A stretch of 64,000 nt of DNA from Pseudomonas salomonii (GTDB lineage Bacteria > Pseudomonadota > Gammaproteobacteria > Pseudomonadales > Pseudomonadaceae), in the NCBI RefSeq assembly GCF_900107155.1, contig NZ_FNOX01000011.1, positions 124,001 to 188,000 of the forward strand. Reading direction: 5' to 3'. This document shows, piece after piece, positions 35,601-42,991 of this stretch. The translations under genes were made by a program, and so were the position numbers. The notes below the pieces were generated by a model, which had not been told where the DNA came from, made no database searches, and worked only from the letters and a program-made list of their open reading frames with translations. The stretch's first letter is position 1. The number at the start of each line of letters is the position of its first letter.

Positions 35601-38480
35601 TTCCACCACCTCACTGGTCAGGCCATCCACGGCCATCGGCGTGAGGTCCGGCGCGACGGCCAGCCATTGCACCTGGCGCGGGGCGTCCTTGGCGACGTAC
35701 GACAGCGAATCCTGACTTTTCACACCAACCAGATAAGGCGCGGACGACACCAGCAGCGCACTTTGCGCCGCCACGTTGCGGCCACCTTCGGCCTCGAATA
35801 CCTGGGTCATCACCTGCAGGCGATAGGTGCTGCTGGCGAAGCGTTGCAGGTTGAGGTCGAGCACGGCCTGGCCGTTGTCGTCGACGGTGGTTTCGGCCAG
35901 GTCTTCGGTGCTGGCTTCTTCCAGGGAATCGTTGAGGCGGAAGCGGTAATCGGGGTAACGGTCAAAGGCCGCGAGCGTCGGGCTCAGGGACATTTTCGCC
36001 GTGACGCGCCGGCCGGCTGCCGGAGCGCCGAACAGATGCATCGCGGTGACTTTGGCCACCACTTGGTCGGGCGGAATCCAGCCCAATACCGGTGTGTCGT
36101 GCAAGCTCAGGCTGACCTTCATGCGGTCTGGCTCAAAGTCGCGAACCTTGAAGCTGACACTGCCCAGGTCGGTGCGGGTGTTTTTCTGGCCGATCAGCTG
36201 CAAGGTCGCGGTGTAATCCCCGGCGGGGGCGACTTCACTGCTGGGGAAATCAAAGGTTTCAAAGCCGCTGGTGGACAGCTTCAGCGGCTGGCGAATCACT
36301 TCCAGACCGCGTGGGTCGGTGATTTGCAGCTCAACCGGCAGGCCTTGCAAGGCGCCTTTCCAGTCGCCGCTACGCACGATCATGCCCAGGTGCGCGGTCT
36401 CGCCCGGGCGGTACAGGCCACGGTCGGTGAACATATACGCGCTGAGGCGATTAATCGCGCCGTCTTCTTCCAAACCACCTACATCGAAGCGTGAAAAGTC
36501 CAACTGCTGGGACTGACGGGCAATCGGCAGGAACGACTGGTCATTGCCGCGGGTGACTACATACATCAGTGGTGTTTTCTCACGGCGCAGTTCATCCAGC
36601 TTGGCGAAATGCGCGTGGCCTTCAGCGTCGGTGCGGCCGCTGGCGACCGGCAAACCGTTGCGACCCATGATGTCGACTTGTGCATCAGCCACCGGCGAGC
36701 CGTTGCCGATGGACTGCACAAACACATCGTGGCTGCCGTCGCTGGAGCGCTTGGCGATGATGCCCAGGTCGGTGACCACGATAAAACGCAGGTCGCTGGT
36801 GCTGTTGCGCTCGTACTCGAACGTGCGCTCGGCCGGGTCATCCTGCGGGCTCAGCTTGAGCACGAAAATGCCTCGACGGCCGCCATTGGCGGTGAGGTAG
36901 TGGCTCAGGTCGACGTTGTCGTAGACGGTTTTCGCCGGGTCATTGGACGACAGCGCTATATCCAGAGACTGACGCTCAACCATGCGGTCGAAGTATTCAT
37001 TGCCGAAATTCGGCCGGGCGAAGCTGCCGCTGCTTTGGTCGACCAAATGCTGCAACTGGTTGGGCAGCAGGCGGGCGATTTCCACATGGGCGCCGGGCAC
37101 GCCCCGGGCCATGAAGCCCAGGCGTTTTTCGCCGTTGAGGCTCAGCAGCGCGCCGTCCGACAGGAACTGCAAGGTGCGCGGGTACGCCGGCATGCTGATC
37201 AGCGAGGCGGTAGGGTTTTTCGCCAGGTAACCGCCAATGGCTTCCAGGTTGGCGGGCACGCGCACATACAACGCGCGGCCGGCCGGGGCCTTGAATTTGA
37301 ACGCGTGCAGGGTGTTCAGCGGCTCGACGCTGGGCACGTGGGTCAGGCTGACCTTGGTACTGCGCGCGAGCATCGCGTCATCGATATCGTTGCTGGTGTA
37401 AGGGCGGGTGTCGTCTTCGGCCTTGGCCGGTAGCAACCAGGCCTGGACCTTGCCGGCGATGGTGTCATCGGCCACGGCGCTGGAGCTGCTGAACATCAAT
37501 ACCGGCTCCGGTTCGCCGCGCTCGTTGTCGACAAAGCTGACTTCGGCAGCGGTAAACGTCAGGCGATAACGGCCGGGCACGGTGACTTCCGCCACCAGTG
37601 GCGCGTTGCTGGCATTGCCGCCGTCACGGGCCTTGATGCCTTCATCGAGCTTGGCGCTGACCGGCGTGCTTTCCAGTGGCGTGGCCAGGGCGGCGGAGCG
37701 CACGTAAGCATTGAGCTTGAGCTCGTCGAAGGTGATTTCCGGGCGGTTGGGTAACTGGGCATCGCGGTAGGCCAGGCCTTTGCCGAGGGTCACCGAGACG
37801 CGCTTGCGCAGGTTGTCTTCATCCACCGGGTGGGAAAAGTGGAAGGTCGCCACCAGCTGTTTCAGCGTCGGGTTGGACGGGTCCTGGTACAGCTCGTTTT
37901 GCGCCAGGGTGGCGCGGAACGGCTGGGTCGAGAACTGGCTGCTGTATTGGCTCAGCAGCACGCCGTCAGCCAGCAGCTGTTTCTTGGCCAGGTCGAGTGT
38001 GTAATGAGCATCCACAGGCCAGTCTTTTTCGGGCACGAACACTAACGTGCGGTCGTCGGACCAGCGCCAGGCGCCTGCAACGCTAGGCTTGAGGTTGATG
38101 CCTTCGGTAACCGGCTTGCCAATGGCAGCCAGTGGGGCCACCGACTCGGCAAAGCGCACCTGCAAGTTATCCACAACCGCAGGCTGCTGGGTGTAATCGG
38201 TCAGGTTCGGCTTATGCAGCGAATAACCCACGGTGTGGGGCTGCGGCAAATTCGAATACCAGTGCCAGCCGTAAAAACCAGCAGCGGCCAGCAGCACCAG
38301 GCCCAAGACCCCGGCCCCCGTCTGGCGCGGATAGGCGCGGGCTTTACTGCCCAGGTTCCCCACGCCACGGCCCGTGGCTCGCAGCCAGGCTGGCGGCTGC
38401 CATTGGCCAAAGATGGCACTCACCACAGTCAATAAAGCGCCGATAATACGGCGGCTGATCGCTTTCAACGAATCGAACAT
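32664..38480 (-). CDS. Bacterial alpha-2-macroglobulin with thioester motif
   Basis: At 1938 residues this is a large periplasmic protease-trapping protein. It has an MG-domain N-terminal half, an A2M domain and a thioester domain with CTEQ at about residue 1460 (GYACTEQLVSKAMPALIWGG), which can bond covalently to attacking proteases. An N-terminal membrane segment (VLGLVLLAAAGFYGWHWY, about 66-83) anchors it, whereas E. coli YfhM is a lipoprotein. The ATG at 38480 has AGGGA about 10 bases upstream; TTG and ATG starts slightly earlier are possible. Co-transcription with pbpC fits a joint role in wall repair and defence after damage. Confidence 0.92.
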   Translation of the reverse strand: MFDSLKAISRRIIGALLTVVSAIFGQWQPPAWLRATGRGVGNLGSKARAYPRQTGAGVLGLVLLAAAGFYGWHWYSNLPQPHTVGYSLHKPNLTDYTQQPAVVDNLQVRFAESVAPLAAIGKPVTEGINLKPSVAGAWRWSDDRTLVFVPEKDWPVDAHYTLDLAKKQLLADGVLLSQYSSQFSTQPFRATLAQNELYQDPSNPTLKQLVATFHFSHPVDEDNLRKRVSVTLGKGLAYRDAQLPNRPEITFDELKLNAYVRSAALATPLESTPVSAKLDEGIKARDGGNASNAPLVAEVTVPGRYRLTFTAAEVSFVDNERGEPEPVLMFSSSSAVADDTIAGKVQAWLLPAKAEDDTRPYTSNDIDDAMLARSTKVSLTHVPSVEPLNTLHAFKFKAPAGRALYVRVPANLEAIGGYLAKNPTASLISMPAYPRTLQFLSDGALLSLNGEKRLGFMARGVPGAHVEIARLLPNQLQHLVDQSSGSFARPNFGNEYFDRMVERQSLDIALSSNDPAKTVYDNVDLSHYLTANGGRRGIFVLKLSPQDDPAERTFEYERNSTSDLRFIVVTDLGIIAKRSSDGSHDVFVQSIGNGSPVADAQVDIMGRNGLPVASGRTDAEGHAHFAKLDELRREKTPLMYVVTRGNDQSFLPIARQSQQLDFSRFDVGGLEEDGAINRLSAYMFTDRGLYRPGETAHLGMIVRSGDWKGALQGLPVELQITDPRGLEVIRQPLKLSTSGFETFDFPSSEVAPAGDYTATLQLIGQKNTRTDLGSVSFKVRDFEPDRMKVSLSLHDTPVLGWIPPDQVVAKVTAMHLFGAPAAGRRVTAKMSLSPTLAAFDRYPDYRFRLNDSLEEASTEDLAETTVDDNGQAVLDLNLQRFASSTYRLQVMTQVFEAEGGRNVAAQSALLVSSAPYLVGVKSQDSLSYVAKDAPRQVQWLAVAPDLTPMAVDGLTSEVVEHRYVSVLVKQSNGTYKYESRIKNISQPASPLTMTKDGAKQTLNTGTPGDFTLQVKDANGRLLNQMDYSVAGRGNTSRSLERNAELQLRLDKRSYATGDEIAISIRAPYTGAGLITIERDKVYTQQWFKADSTNSVQHIRVPAGLEGNAYVNVQFVRDMGSPEVYMSPLSYGVVPFSINLDARRMALKVEGPEKIEPGQTLDIKVTADRPGRAVVYAVDEGILQVARYQTPDPLGFFFQKRALEVGTSQILDLILPEFSRLLSGAAPGGDTEGALANHLNPFKRKHQPPVAWWSGLVDLPAGETVLHYQVPDSFNGKLHLFAVAVDSDSVGVSEANTEVRGPIVITPNVPAFVAPGDVFNVSAGVFSNLDAAADVKFEVQTSDGLNVQGDKGSTLSLQPRKEGTAEFKIKVGETLGSADLRFVAVLPNGKRIQVAETTSIRPLSEHRVALSLGRFDSASKELKPTRELFSQLRDVQLGVAASPLVWANGLKHYLDDYGYACTEQLVSKAMPALIWGGTAPEAEQAFSGAVRMLRQRQNSAGGFGLWAANPDVAPYASLYATDFLIEAKERGLPVPEDLLARSNTYLTDLANGPSEGLSELRNRAYASYLLSRQGILVSGALSDIRERYESYFKDTWQNDLGAAYLAASYKLLKQDRQADTLFRKIPWRSLVDKWESDGLYYDPLVHDAEHLHLLARHFPELLDDVPTALLDKLGKRLNEQRYNSLSAALLLRALDNYGQRAQSDMTLKATAWLGDKQQQLLEMAGQPPRAAVPGKTQKLVMEKTDGPAAFYMLSEAGFDKGAKLKPINNGLEIIHEYLDLKGEPVSKVAVGDEFLVRLRLRATDRDQVQQVAVVDLLPGGVEPVYNLPPEPEAAASSEESESEGDDSEYVETADGDEAETWQAPIGETELSNWQPDYVDVRDDRVVLYGTALRDVGTFVYRVRATNAGTFNTPPAYAEGMYETTLQGRGKVGQLEITKP

Positions 38481-38663
38481 GGTGAGCATCCCTGGCAAAG
38501 TGCGGCCTATCTTACACGCGTCTTTGATACAAAAGATGACGTGAAGTGGTCAGCGTGCTCAGGTGTGTTGCACAAAGGTGAGGCGTACCGCAAAACCGAT
38601 CGAAAGGTTGGCCGTGAAGCAAGGTTTCGGATTGAGCGGGGCCTCCCAATACACCACAAAAGA

Positions 38664-38756
38664 CCTGTGGGAACTGGCTTGCCTGCGATGGCGGTGGCAC
38701 ACCAACAAGTGATGCTGGCTGACACTCCGTTATCGCCAGCAAGCCCGCTCATTACA
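38664..38756. repeat. Degenerate REPIN
   Basis: The left arm CCTGTGGGAACTGGCTTGCC (38664 onward) and right arm near 38731-38756 are imperfect inverted copies of the REP core, with several substitutions (GCCAGCAAGCCCGCTCATTACA). It abuts the 3' end of the small gene at 38760. Confidence 0.7.
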
Positions 38757-38759
38757 TTT

Positions 38760-38960
38760 TCATGAGGTGCTCATGCATTCCAGTGAGCGGTCGACCATGA
38801 CCTTGGCCATTTCCATTAGATGGCCCGCAGCCTTGGGCGAGTCGCTTAACTGCTCGGCACAGTGAAGCAGATCTGAGGCATAAACCAATGCGTCTTCGAA
38901 GCTGAGCTCGGGGTGGGGGATGAAAAATGGATGGGGTGGACCGGGTCTTACTTGGCTCAT
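38760..38960 (-). CDS. Small DUF3077/DUF6124-like protein of unknown function
   Basis: The 66-residue product, MSQVRPGPPHPFFIPHPELS..., continues with FEDALVYASDLLHCAEQL and KVMVDRSLECM, resembling short Pseudomonas proteins of the DUF3077/DUF6124 type. No function is known. The start at 38960 is chosen because GGAG lies 8 bases upstream; an in-frame ATG at 38996 lacks this. A long structured leader with a terminator-like hairpin precedes it, suggesting conditional expression. Recognition of the family is from pattern memory and is moderately secure. Confidence 0.65.
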   Translation of the reverse strand: MSQVRPGPPHPFFIPHPELSFEDALVYASDLLHCAEQLSDSPKAAGHLMEMAKVMVDRSLECMSTS

Positions 38961-39194
38961 TGCGGTAACTCCAATGTAGGTAATTGGAGCTGACAACCAT
39001 CGCTGCTAAACAATGGGTGGCAGCTGTACGCAGGTTAGCAGGCCGGAACATTGGGAACCCGGCGCACCCGAGGGTGCCCTGCGCACAGCCACCATAAAGC
39101 GACGGCATAAAAAAACGCCATGCTTCAGATGGCGCTTGTGCGCCCAATGTTAAACGTTCGAGCTGCTAAACCCGGTCACTGAATTGACAGTGAC
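38961..39194 (-). promoter_or_regulatory. Candidate structured leader RNA upstream of the small gene
   Basis: Read on the minus strand this 234-base stretch contains, in order, the hairpin GTCACTG/CAGTGAC (39175-39194), a terminator-like hairpin (39109-39134), the hairpin GCACC/GGTGC (39064-39077), and an inverted GCTAA(A)C / GTTAGC pair (about 39004-39037), ending in the ribosome-binding site GGAG. The layout resembles an attenuator or cis-regulatory RNA. I recall similar leaders before related small genes in other P. fluorescens genomes, but that is unverified. Confidence 0.4.
39109..39134 (-). terminator. Rho-independent terminator (minus strand), attenuator candidate
   Basis: On the minus strand the stem CGCCAT / ATGGCG with a 7-base loop is followed by seven Ts. 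It lies about 150 bases upstream of the small gene and about 560 bases downstream of the ynbB-like gene, so it may end that operon, attenuate the small gene, or both. Confidence 0.7.
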
Positions 39195-39359
39195 CAACGC
39201 AGACTAGCCATCGAAAAGGCAGCGCACAAGCGGTTGGGATTCTCTCGGAAATGTCCTGCGAAAGAAAGGGACGCAGGAGGTAGGAACGGTGGTTTCAGAC
39301 TTTGCTGAGCCCTCGAAAGCACTGCAAAACCACTGTGGGAGCTGGCTTGCCTGCGATGG

Positions 39360-39586
39360 TCATAGGTATCTACACAACTTTTAAAGGCCGCCACTTTCTC
39401 CTGTGGCGAGCAGGCTTGCCCTGCGCTGGGCTGCGAAGCAGCCCCAAAACCAGACGCTGAATTCTTTCAGGAAGATTGCAGTGCCTGTACTGGGGCTGCT
39501 TCGCAGCCCAGCGCAGGGCAAGCCTGCTCGCCACAACAGCTCACTTGCAACAGACTTCGTGTTAACCGGTTGTGTAGATACCTATG
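39360..39586. mobile_element. MITE-like element, 227 bases, inserted in a REPIN
   Basis: Terminal inverted repeats CATAGGTATCTACACAAC (39361-39378) and its exact complement (39569-39586) are 18 bases long. The insert is flanked by direct repeats CTGCGATGG (39351-39359 and 39587-39595), a likely 9-base target duplication. It encodes no protein and carries an internal 44-base inverted repeat. It would need a transposase supplied in trans. Confidence 0.7.
39402..39535. repeat. Long inverted repeat (second REP-like family) inside the MITE
   Basis: A 44-base arm starting TGTGGCGAGCAGGCTTGCCC (39402-39445) is repeated exactly in reverse complement at 39492-39535, around a 46-base spacer. The sequence differs from the GTGGGAGC family elsewhere in the window and includes an inner palindrome GGGCTGCGAAGCAGCCC. 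Confidence 0.85.
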
Positions 39587-39693
39587 CTGCGATGGCGGTG
39601 GCACACCCAAAAGTGATGCTGGCTGAGACTGCGCTATCGCAGGCAAGCCAGCTCCCACAATTGATCTGTGTTGGGCTTGAGAGAGTGCGTGTC

Positions 39694-40626
39694 TCAAGTC
39701 CACCAGTAGCGCACAAGGTGGAAGAAAATCGGCGCGGCAAAGCACACCGAATCCAGGCGGTCCAGCATCCCGCCGTGGCCTTCGATCATGTGCCCCCAAT
39801 CCTTCACGCCCCGGTCGCGCTTGATCGCCGACATCACGATGCCGCCGGCGAAGCCCAGCAGGTTGATCAGCAGCGCGATCAGGAATGATTGCCATGGGTT
39901 GAACGGCGTGGTCCACCACAGCGCCGCGCCGATCAGGGACGACAGCAGAATCCCGCCGACAAAGCCTTCCACGGTTTTGGACGGTGACAGGTTGGGCGCG
40001 ATCTTGTGTTTGCCGAACAGTTTGCCGCACACGTACTGCAGCACGTCCGACAGTTGCACCACGATCACCAGGTAAGCGATCAGCAACAGGTTGCGGCCTT
40101 CGTAGCCGGGAATATCGAGGGTGAGCAAGGCGGGCACGAACGACACGCAGAACACCGCAATCATCAGGCCCCATTGCACCTTCGACGCTCGTTCCAGAAA
40201 GTGCGTGCTGTCGCCACCCAGCGAAGCGAGGATCGGCAGCAGCAGGAACACGTACACCGGAATGAAGATCGAGAACAGCCCGTACCAGTCGGCATAGATC
40301 AGCAGGTATTGCAGCGGCAGCGCCAGGTAAAACGCCGCCACCAGCGCCGGGTAGTCGCTGCGCCGTGTCGGCGTGAGGGTGAGAAATTCGCGCAGGGCGT
40401 AGAACGACACTGCATAGAACAGCAGGATCACCGCGCCGGTGCCGAGCCAGAAGGCGATACCGATCACCACCACCATTACCCACCAGGCATTGATGCGGGC
40501 GTTGAGGTTGTCGACCACTGCATTCGGTGTGCCACGGGTGCGCAGTTTGAGGATCAGGCCGATCAGCGAGGCGAGCACCAGGATCGCGCCGATCCCGCCG
40601 AACAACATCAGGGTTTGGCTATCCAT
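39694..40626 (-). CDS. ynbB: CdsA-like phosphatidate cytidylyltransferase (YnbB-like)
   Basis: This 310-residue polytopic membrane protein would make CDP-diacylglycerol from phosphatidate and CTP. The family signature is near the C-terminus: SAIKRDRGVKDWGHMIEGHGGMLDRLDS. The ATG at 40626 (MDSQTLMLFGG) follows the upstream gene's stop by one base and has GGAG 10 bases away; an ATG at 40635 is the alternative. It is the last gene of a six-gene lipid operon resembling E. coli ynbABCD, so it is likely a paralogue of the housekeeping CdsA. E. coli YnbB has been linked to CDP-diacylglycerol and MPIase glycolipid synthesis (from memory). Confidence 0.88.
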   Translation of the reverse strand: MDSQTLMLFGGIGAILVLASLIGLILKLRTRGTPNAVVDNLNARINAWWVMVVVIGIAFWLGTGAVILLFYAVSFYALREFLTLTPTRRSDYPALVAAFYLALPLQYLLIYADWYGLFSIFIPVYVFLLLPILASLGGDSTHFLERASKVQWGLMIAVFCVSFVPALLTLDIPGYEGRNLLLIAYLVIVVQLSDVLQYVCGKLFGKHKIAPNLSPSKTVEGFVGGILLSSLIGAALWWTTPFNPWQSFLIALLINLLGFAGGIVMSAIKRDRGVKDWGHMIEGHGGMLDRLDSVCFAAPIFFHLVRYWWT

Positions 40627-40627
40627 G

Positions 40628-41248
40628 TCAGACATGCTCCGGAGCGAGGGCAAGCAGGGCGTCGCGGGTGCGGGCAAGGAAGGCGGTTTTGTCTTCGCCT
40701 TCTTCCAATTGCAGCGGCGCGCCGAAGCTGGTGGTACACAGCTTCGGCAGCGGCAGTACGCGGCCCTTGGGCATGACCCGGTTGAGGTTGGCGATCCACA
40801 CCGGAATCAATTCGGCCTGTGGGTAACTTTTGGCCAGGTGATACAGGCCACTTTTGAACGGCAGCAAACCGTCCTCCAGGTTGCGCGTACCTTCGGGAAA
40901 GATGATCAACGAATCGCCGCCTTCCAACGCGGCCAGCATCGGCTGCAAGGGGTTATCCACAGGGTCTTTGCGCTCGCGGTCGATCAACACGCCGTTGAAC
41001 ACGCGGTTGATGATGTAGCGGCGCAGTGCGCTTTGGTTCCAGTAATCACTGCCGGCCACCGGGCGCGTGAATTTACGCAGGTTCTGCGGCAACGACGCCC
41101 ATAGCAAGACGAAATCACCGTGGCTGCTGTGGTTGGCGAAGTAGATGCGCTGCACCGGCACCGGCGCGCACCCCAGCCACAGGCTACGGGCGCCGGTAAC
41201 GGTGCGGGCCATCGAAGTAATTAGGGTGGCGACCACGGGTTCGAACAT
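40628..41248 (-). CDS. PlsC-family 1-acylglycerol-3-phosphate acyltransferase
   Basis: The 206-residue membrane-associated acyltransferase has the catalytic HX4D motif in FANHSSHGDFVLLWASLP (about residues 38-55) and the acceptor motif IIFPEGTRNLEDG near 125. It would acylate a lysophospholipid such as lysophosphatidate. It lies between a small membrane protein gene and the ynbB-like gene in the same operon, so it may supply or remodel the lipid used by the cluster. E. coli ynbABCD lacks this gene, to my knowledge. Confidence 0.88.
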   Translation of the reverse strand: MFEPVVATLITSMARTVTGARSLWLGCAPVPVQRIYFANHSSHGDFVLLWASLPQNLRKFTRPVAGSDYWNQSALRRYIINRVFNGVLIDRERKDPVDNPLQPMLAALEGGDSLIIFPEGTRNLEDGLLPFKSGLYHLAKSYPQAELIPVWIANLNRVMPKGRVLPLPKLCTTSFGAPLQLEEGEDKTAFLARTRDALLALAPEHV

Positions 41249-41257
41249 GGGGATTCC

Positions 41258-41701
41258 TTATCCGGCGAAAGGTAGCCAAGGGCTGGCGAGGATGACGGCC
41301 AGGGTCAGCAGCGCTTGCGCGGCCAGCAACCAGGCTTGTTTGCGCAGCAGTTTGAGCGCGCCGCGACGGCGTTCGGTCCAGGGCCGGCCCGCGCGTTTGG
41401 GCGATTGCAGGCCGATGCTCTGCAAGGCTTGGTCGAGATCGGCCGTGCGCTCGGTGTCGCGGGCCAGCAGGGCGAACAGGTCGGCGTCGAAGGCCACGCG
41501 CAAGGCCCAGTACTTTTGCAGCAGGCCGAGAATAATCATCCACAGGCTGAGCAGCAGGCACAGGGTCGAAACGCTGGCCAACAGCAACTGAGCAAGGCCG
41601 AACAACACACCAGCCACGGTCAGGCCTGTGGATAACTGATCCAGCGAACGGCCACGTCGCAGCAGGCTGGCAACGACCTGGAGTTCCATATCAGCGGGCA
41701 T
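41258..41701 (-). CDS. Small membrane protein of the lipid cluster, unknown function
   Basis: The 147-residue protein has hydrophobic segments near residues 27-57 (VAGVLFGLAQLLLASVSTLCLLLSLWMIILGLL) and at the C-terminus (AWLLAAQALLTLAVILASPWL), with a charged middle region (DADLFALLARDTERTADLDQAL). I do not recognise a family. The start at 41701 is chosen because GGAGGG lies 8 bases upstream; it overlaps the phosphatase gene by 11 bases. The position inside the ynb-like operon suggests a role in the same pathway or complex. Confidence 0.75.
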   Translation of the reverse strand: MPADMELQVVASLLRRGRSLDQLSTGLTVAGVLFGLAQLLLASVSTLCLLLSLWMIILGLLQKYWALRVAFDADLFALLARDTERTADLDQALQSIGLQSPKRAGRPWTERRRGALKLLRKQAWLLAAQALLTLAVILASPWLPFAG

Positions 41702-42989
41702 GGGGCAAACCCTCCAACGCTTTACGGTGAGCAGGATGCAGAACCACTTCGGTCCGTGCTGTACGAATAATAGCCAGTGCCTCGTCGACCGTGGCAACTC
41801 GCCCGCTGTGCAGCAGCCACGCGGCGACGGCGGTGGCGCTGCGCGAGTAGCCAAGGGCGCAGCACACCAGCAGCGGGCCGCTTGAACGCAGGCGTTCAAT
41901 GGCCTCGGCAGCTTGCAGGCATTGCTCAGGCGTTGGCGCGATCAGGTCGAGTACGGGCACGCATTCATAAGCGCGGCCCTGTGGATTAATCGGCAATTCG
42001 GCGCACAGATCGACGATGGCCGTGAAGGAACCTTGCTCGCCGGTGGCAGGGATTCGACCAAGCCAGACGTTATCCACAATCTGGTCGGGCTGTAGATGTT
42101 TACGTGTCCAGAGCCGGGAATTTATCCACGCGGCCGCCAAGTAGGGTGCATACAGCCAGCGCGCCGCTGGCGTGAGCCGACCGTCTTTGCGCTTCTGGAA
42201 GCCCGCCGCGCCGAGCACAAAGTAGTTAGCCTTGATCAAACCCAAGGAAACCGCTGGCCAAAGCAGCCACAACCACCCGCCACGCAGCACCCAGGCCAGG
42301 ATCACCAGCACTAAAGCGCCAAGGCCGTAGCGCATGCCCAGTCGCCATCGTTTTGTGTCCCGCGTCAGCCGTGCATTCAACAGCGGGCTCGGATGTTCCA
42401 CCGGCCACAGCCACACACACAACCAACCCGCCAGCGCGCCTGTGGGTAAGTCGATAAAGTGATGTTGATAAGTGGTCAACACCGAAATACCGATCAACAC
42501 AAACCAGCCATGCACCAGCCAACGCCAGAACCCTTGGGTGTGACGCTGGTACATGACCCACAAAATCACCAGCAGCGCGATATGCAGCGATGGTGCCTGG
42601 TTGAAGGGTTTATCAAAGCCGGCCAGCACCGCAAACAGCCAGCCGAATACACCATCCAGCTCCGGCCGTTCAAAGGTGAAACGCAGCGGCCAGATCAAAA
42701 AGCAGCTCACGGCAATGACTTGCGCACTGAGCAGGCGCAACGCGTGTTGTTTGAGCTCATGGCGAGTAGTGGGCAGTAGCAGCGAAAACCCGTAGAGCAG
42801 GTCGATGGACCAATAGGGCACGATGGTCCAGGCCCAGAACGGCATATGGGTTTCCCAGCCGAACACCAGCGTGCCCACATCGCTGCGCTGGCTGGTGATC
42901 CAGGTGGCAAAGCCGTAGGTGCTGAAAAACAGCGGCGCCAACAACAGCAGCCACAGGACGGCGGGTTTCAATAAACCGGGTTCACGCAT
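41691..42989 (-). CDS. ynbD: PAP2-like membrane domain fused to dual-specificity phosphatase (YnbD-like)
   Basis: The 432-residue fusion has an N-terminal polytopic PAP2-like part (FNQAPSLHIALLVILW; YQHHFIDLPTGALAG, with the His residues of the lipid-phosphatase fold) and a C-terminal cysteine phosphatase with the CX5R loop CALGYSRSAT near residue 385. E. coli YnbD has the same architecture and length. The start at 42989 lies 2 bases after the upstream stop. The likely role is removing phosphate from a phosphatidyl-alcohol phosphate made by the ynbA-like enzyme; this is inference. Confidence 0.88.
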   Translation of the reverse strand: MREPGLLKPAVLWLLLLAPLFFSTYGFATWITSQRSDVGTLVFGWETHMPFWAWTIVPYWSIDLLYGFSLLLPTTRHELKQHALRLLSAQVIAVSCFLIWPLRFTFERPELDGVFGWLFAVLAGFDKPFNQAPSLHIALLVILWVMYQRHTQGFWRWLVHGWFVLIGISVLTTYQHHFIDLPTGALAGWLCVWLWPVEHPSPLLNARLTRDTKRWRLGMRYGLGALVLVILAWVLRGGWLWLLWPAVSLGLIKANYFVLGAAGFQKRKDGRLTPAARWLYAPYLAAAWINSRLWTRKHLQPDQIVDNVWLGRIPATGEQGSFTAIVDLCAELPINPQGRAYECVPVLDLIAPTPEQCLQAAEAIERLRSSGPLLVCCALGYSRSATAVAAWLLHSGRVATVDEALAIIRTARTEVVLHPAHRKALEGLPHAR

Positions 42990-42991
42990 GC

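Larger units (their letters stand above)
39332..39660. repeat. REPIN interrupted by an inserted element
   Basis: The left REP arm ACTGTGGGAGCTGGCTTGCC... (39332-39359) and right arm (39635-39660) form a normal REPIN once the 39360-39586 insert and one copy of the 9-base repeat CTGCGATGG are removed. The intact version at 38664 shows the expected uninterrupted order. Confidence 0.8.

Noticed and set aside
32427..36494. Very long open frame (1355 codons) on the plus strand
   Set aside because: It is antisense to pbpC and the alpha-2-macroglobulin gene, both with clear domains and motifs; its translation shows no recognisable domain. High-GC codon bias makes such antisense frames common here.
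38752..39147. 131-codon frame on the minus strand overlapping the small gene
   Set aside because: It runs through the leader hairpins and terminator in another frame, and its translation is low-complexity. The 66-residue frame has a better ribosome-binding site and family-like sequence.
39176..39394. 72-codon minus-strand frame
   Set aside because: It starts inside the MITE and crosses REP sequence with no ribosome-binding site or recognisable protein.
39332..39660. CRISPR-like array of short repeats
   Set aside because: The repeats are inverted rather than direct, differ in sequence and are not regularly spaced; no cas genes are present.
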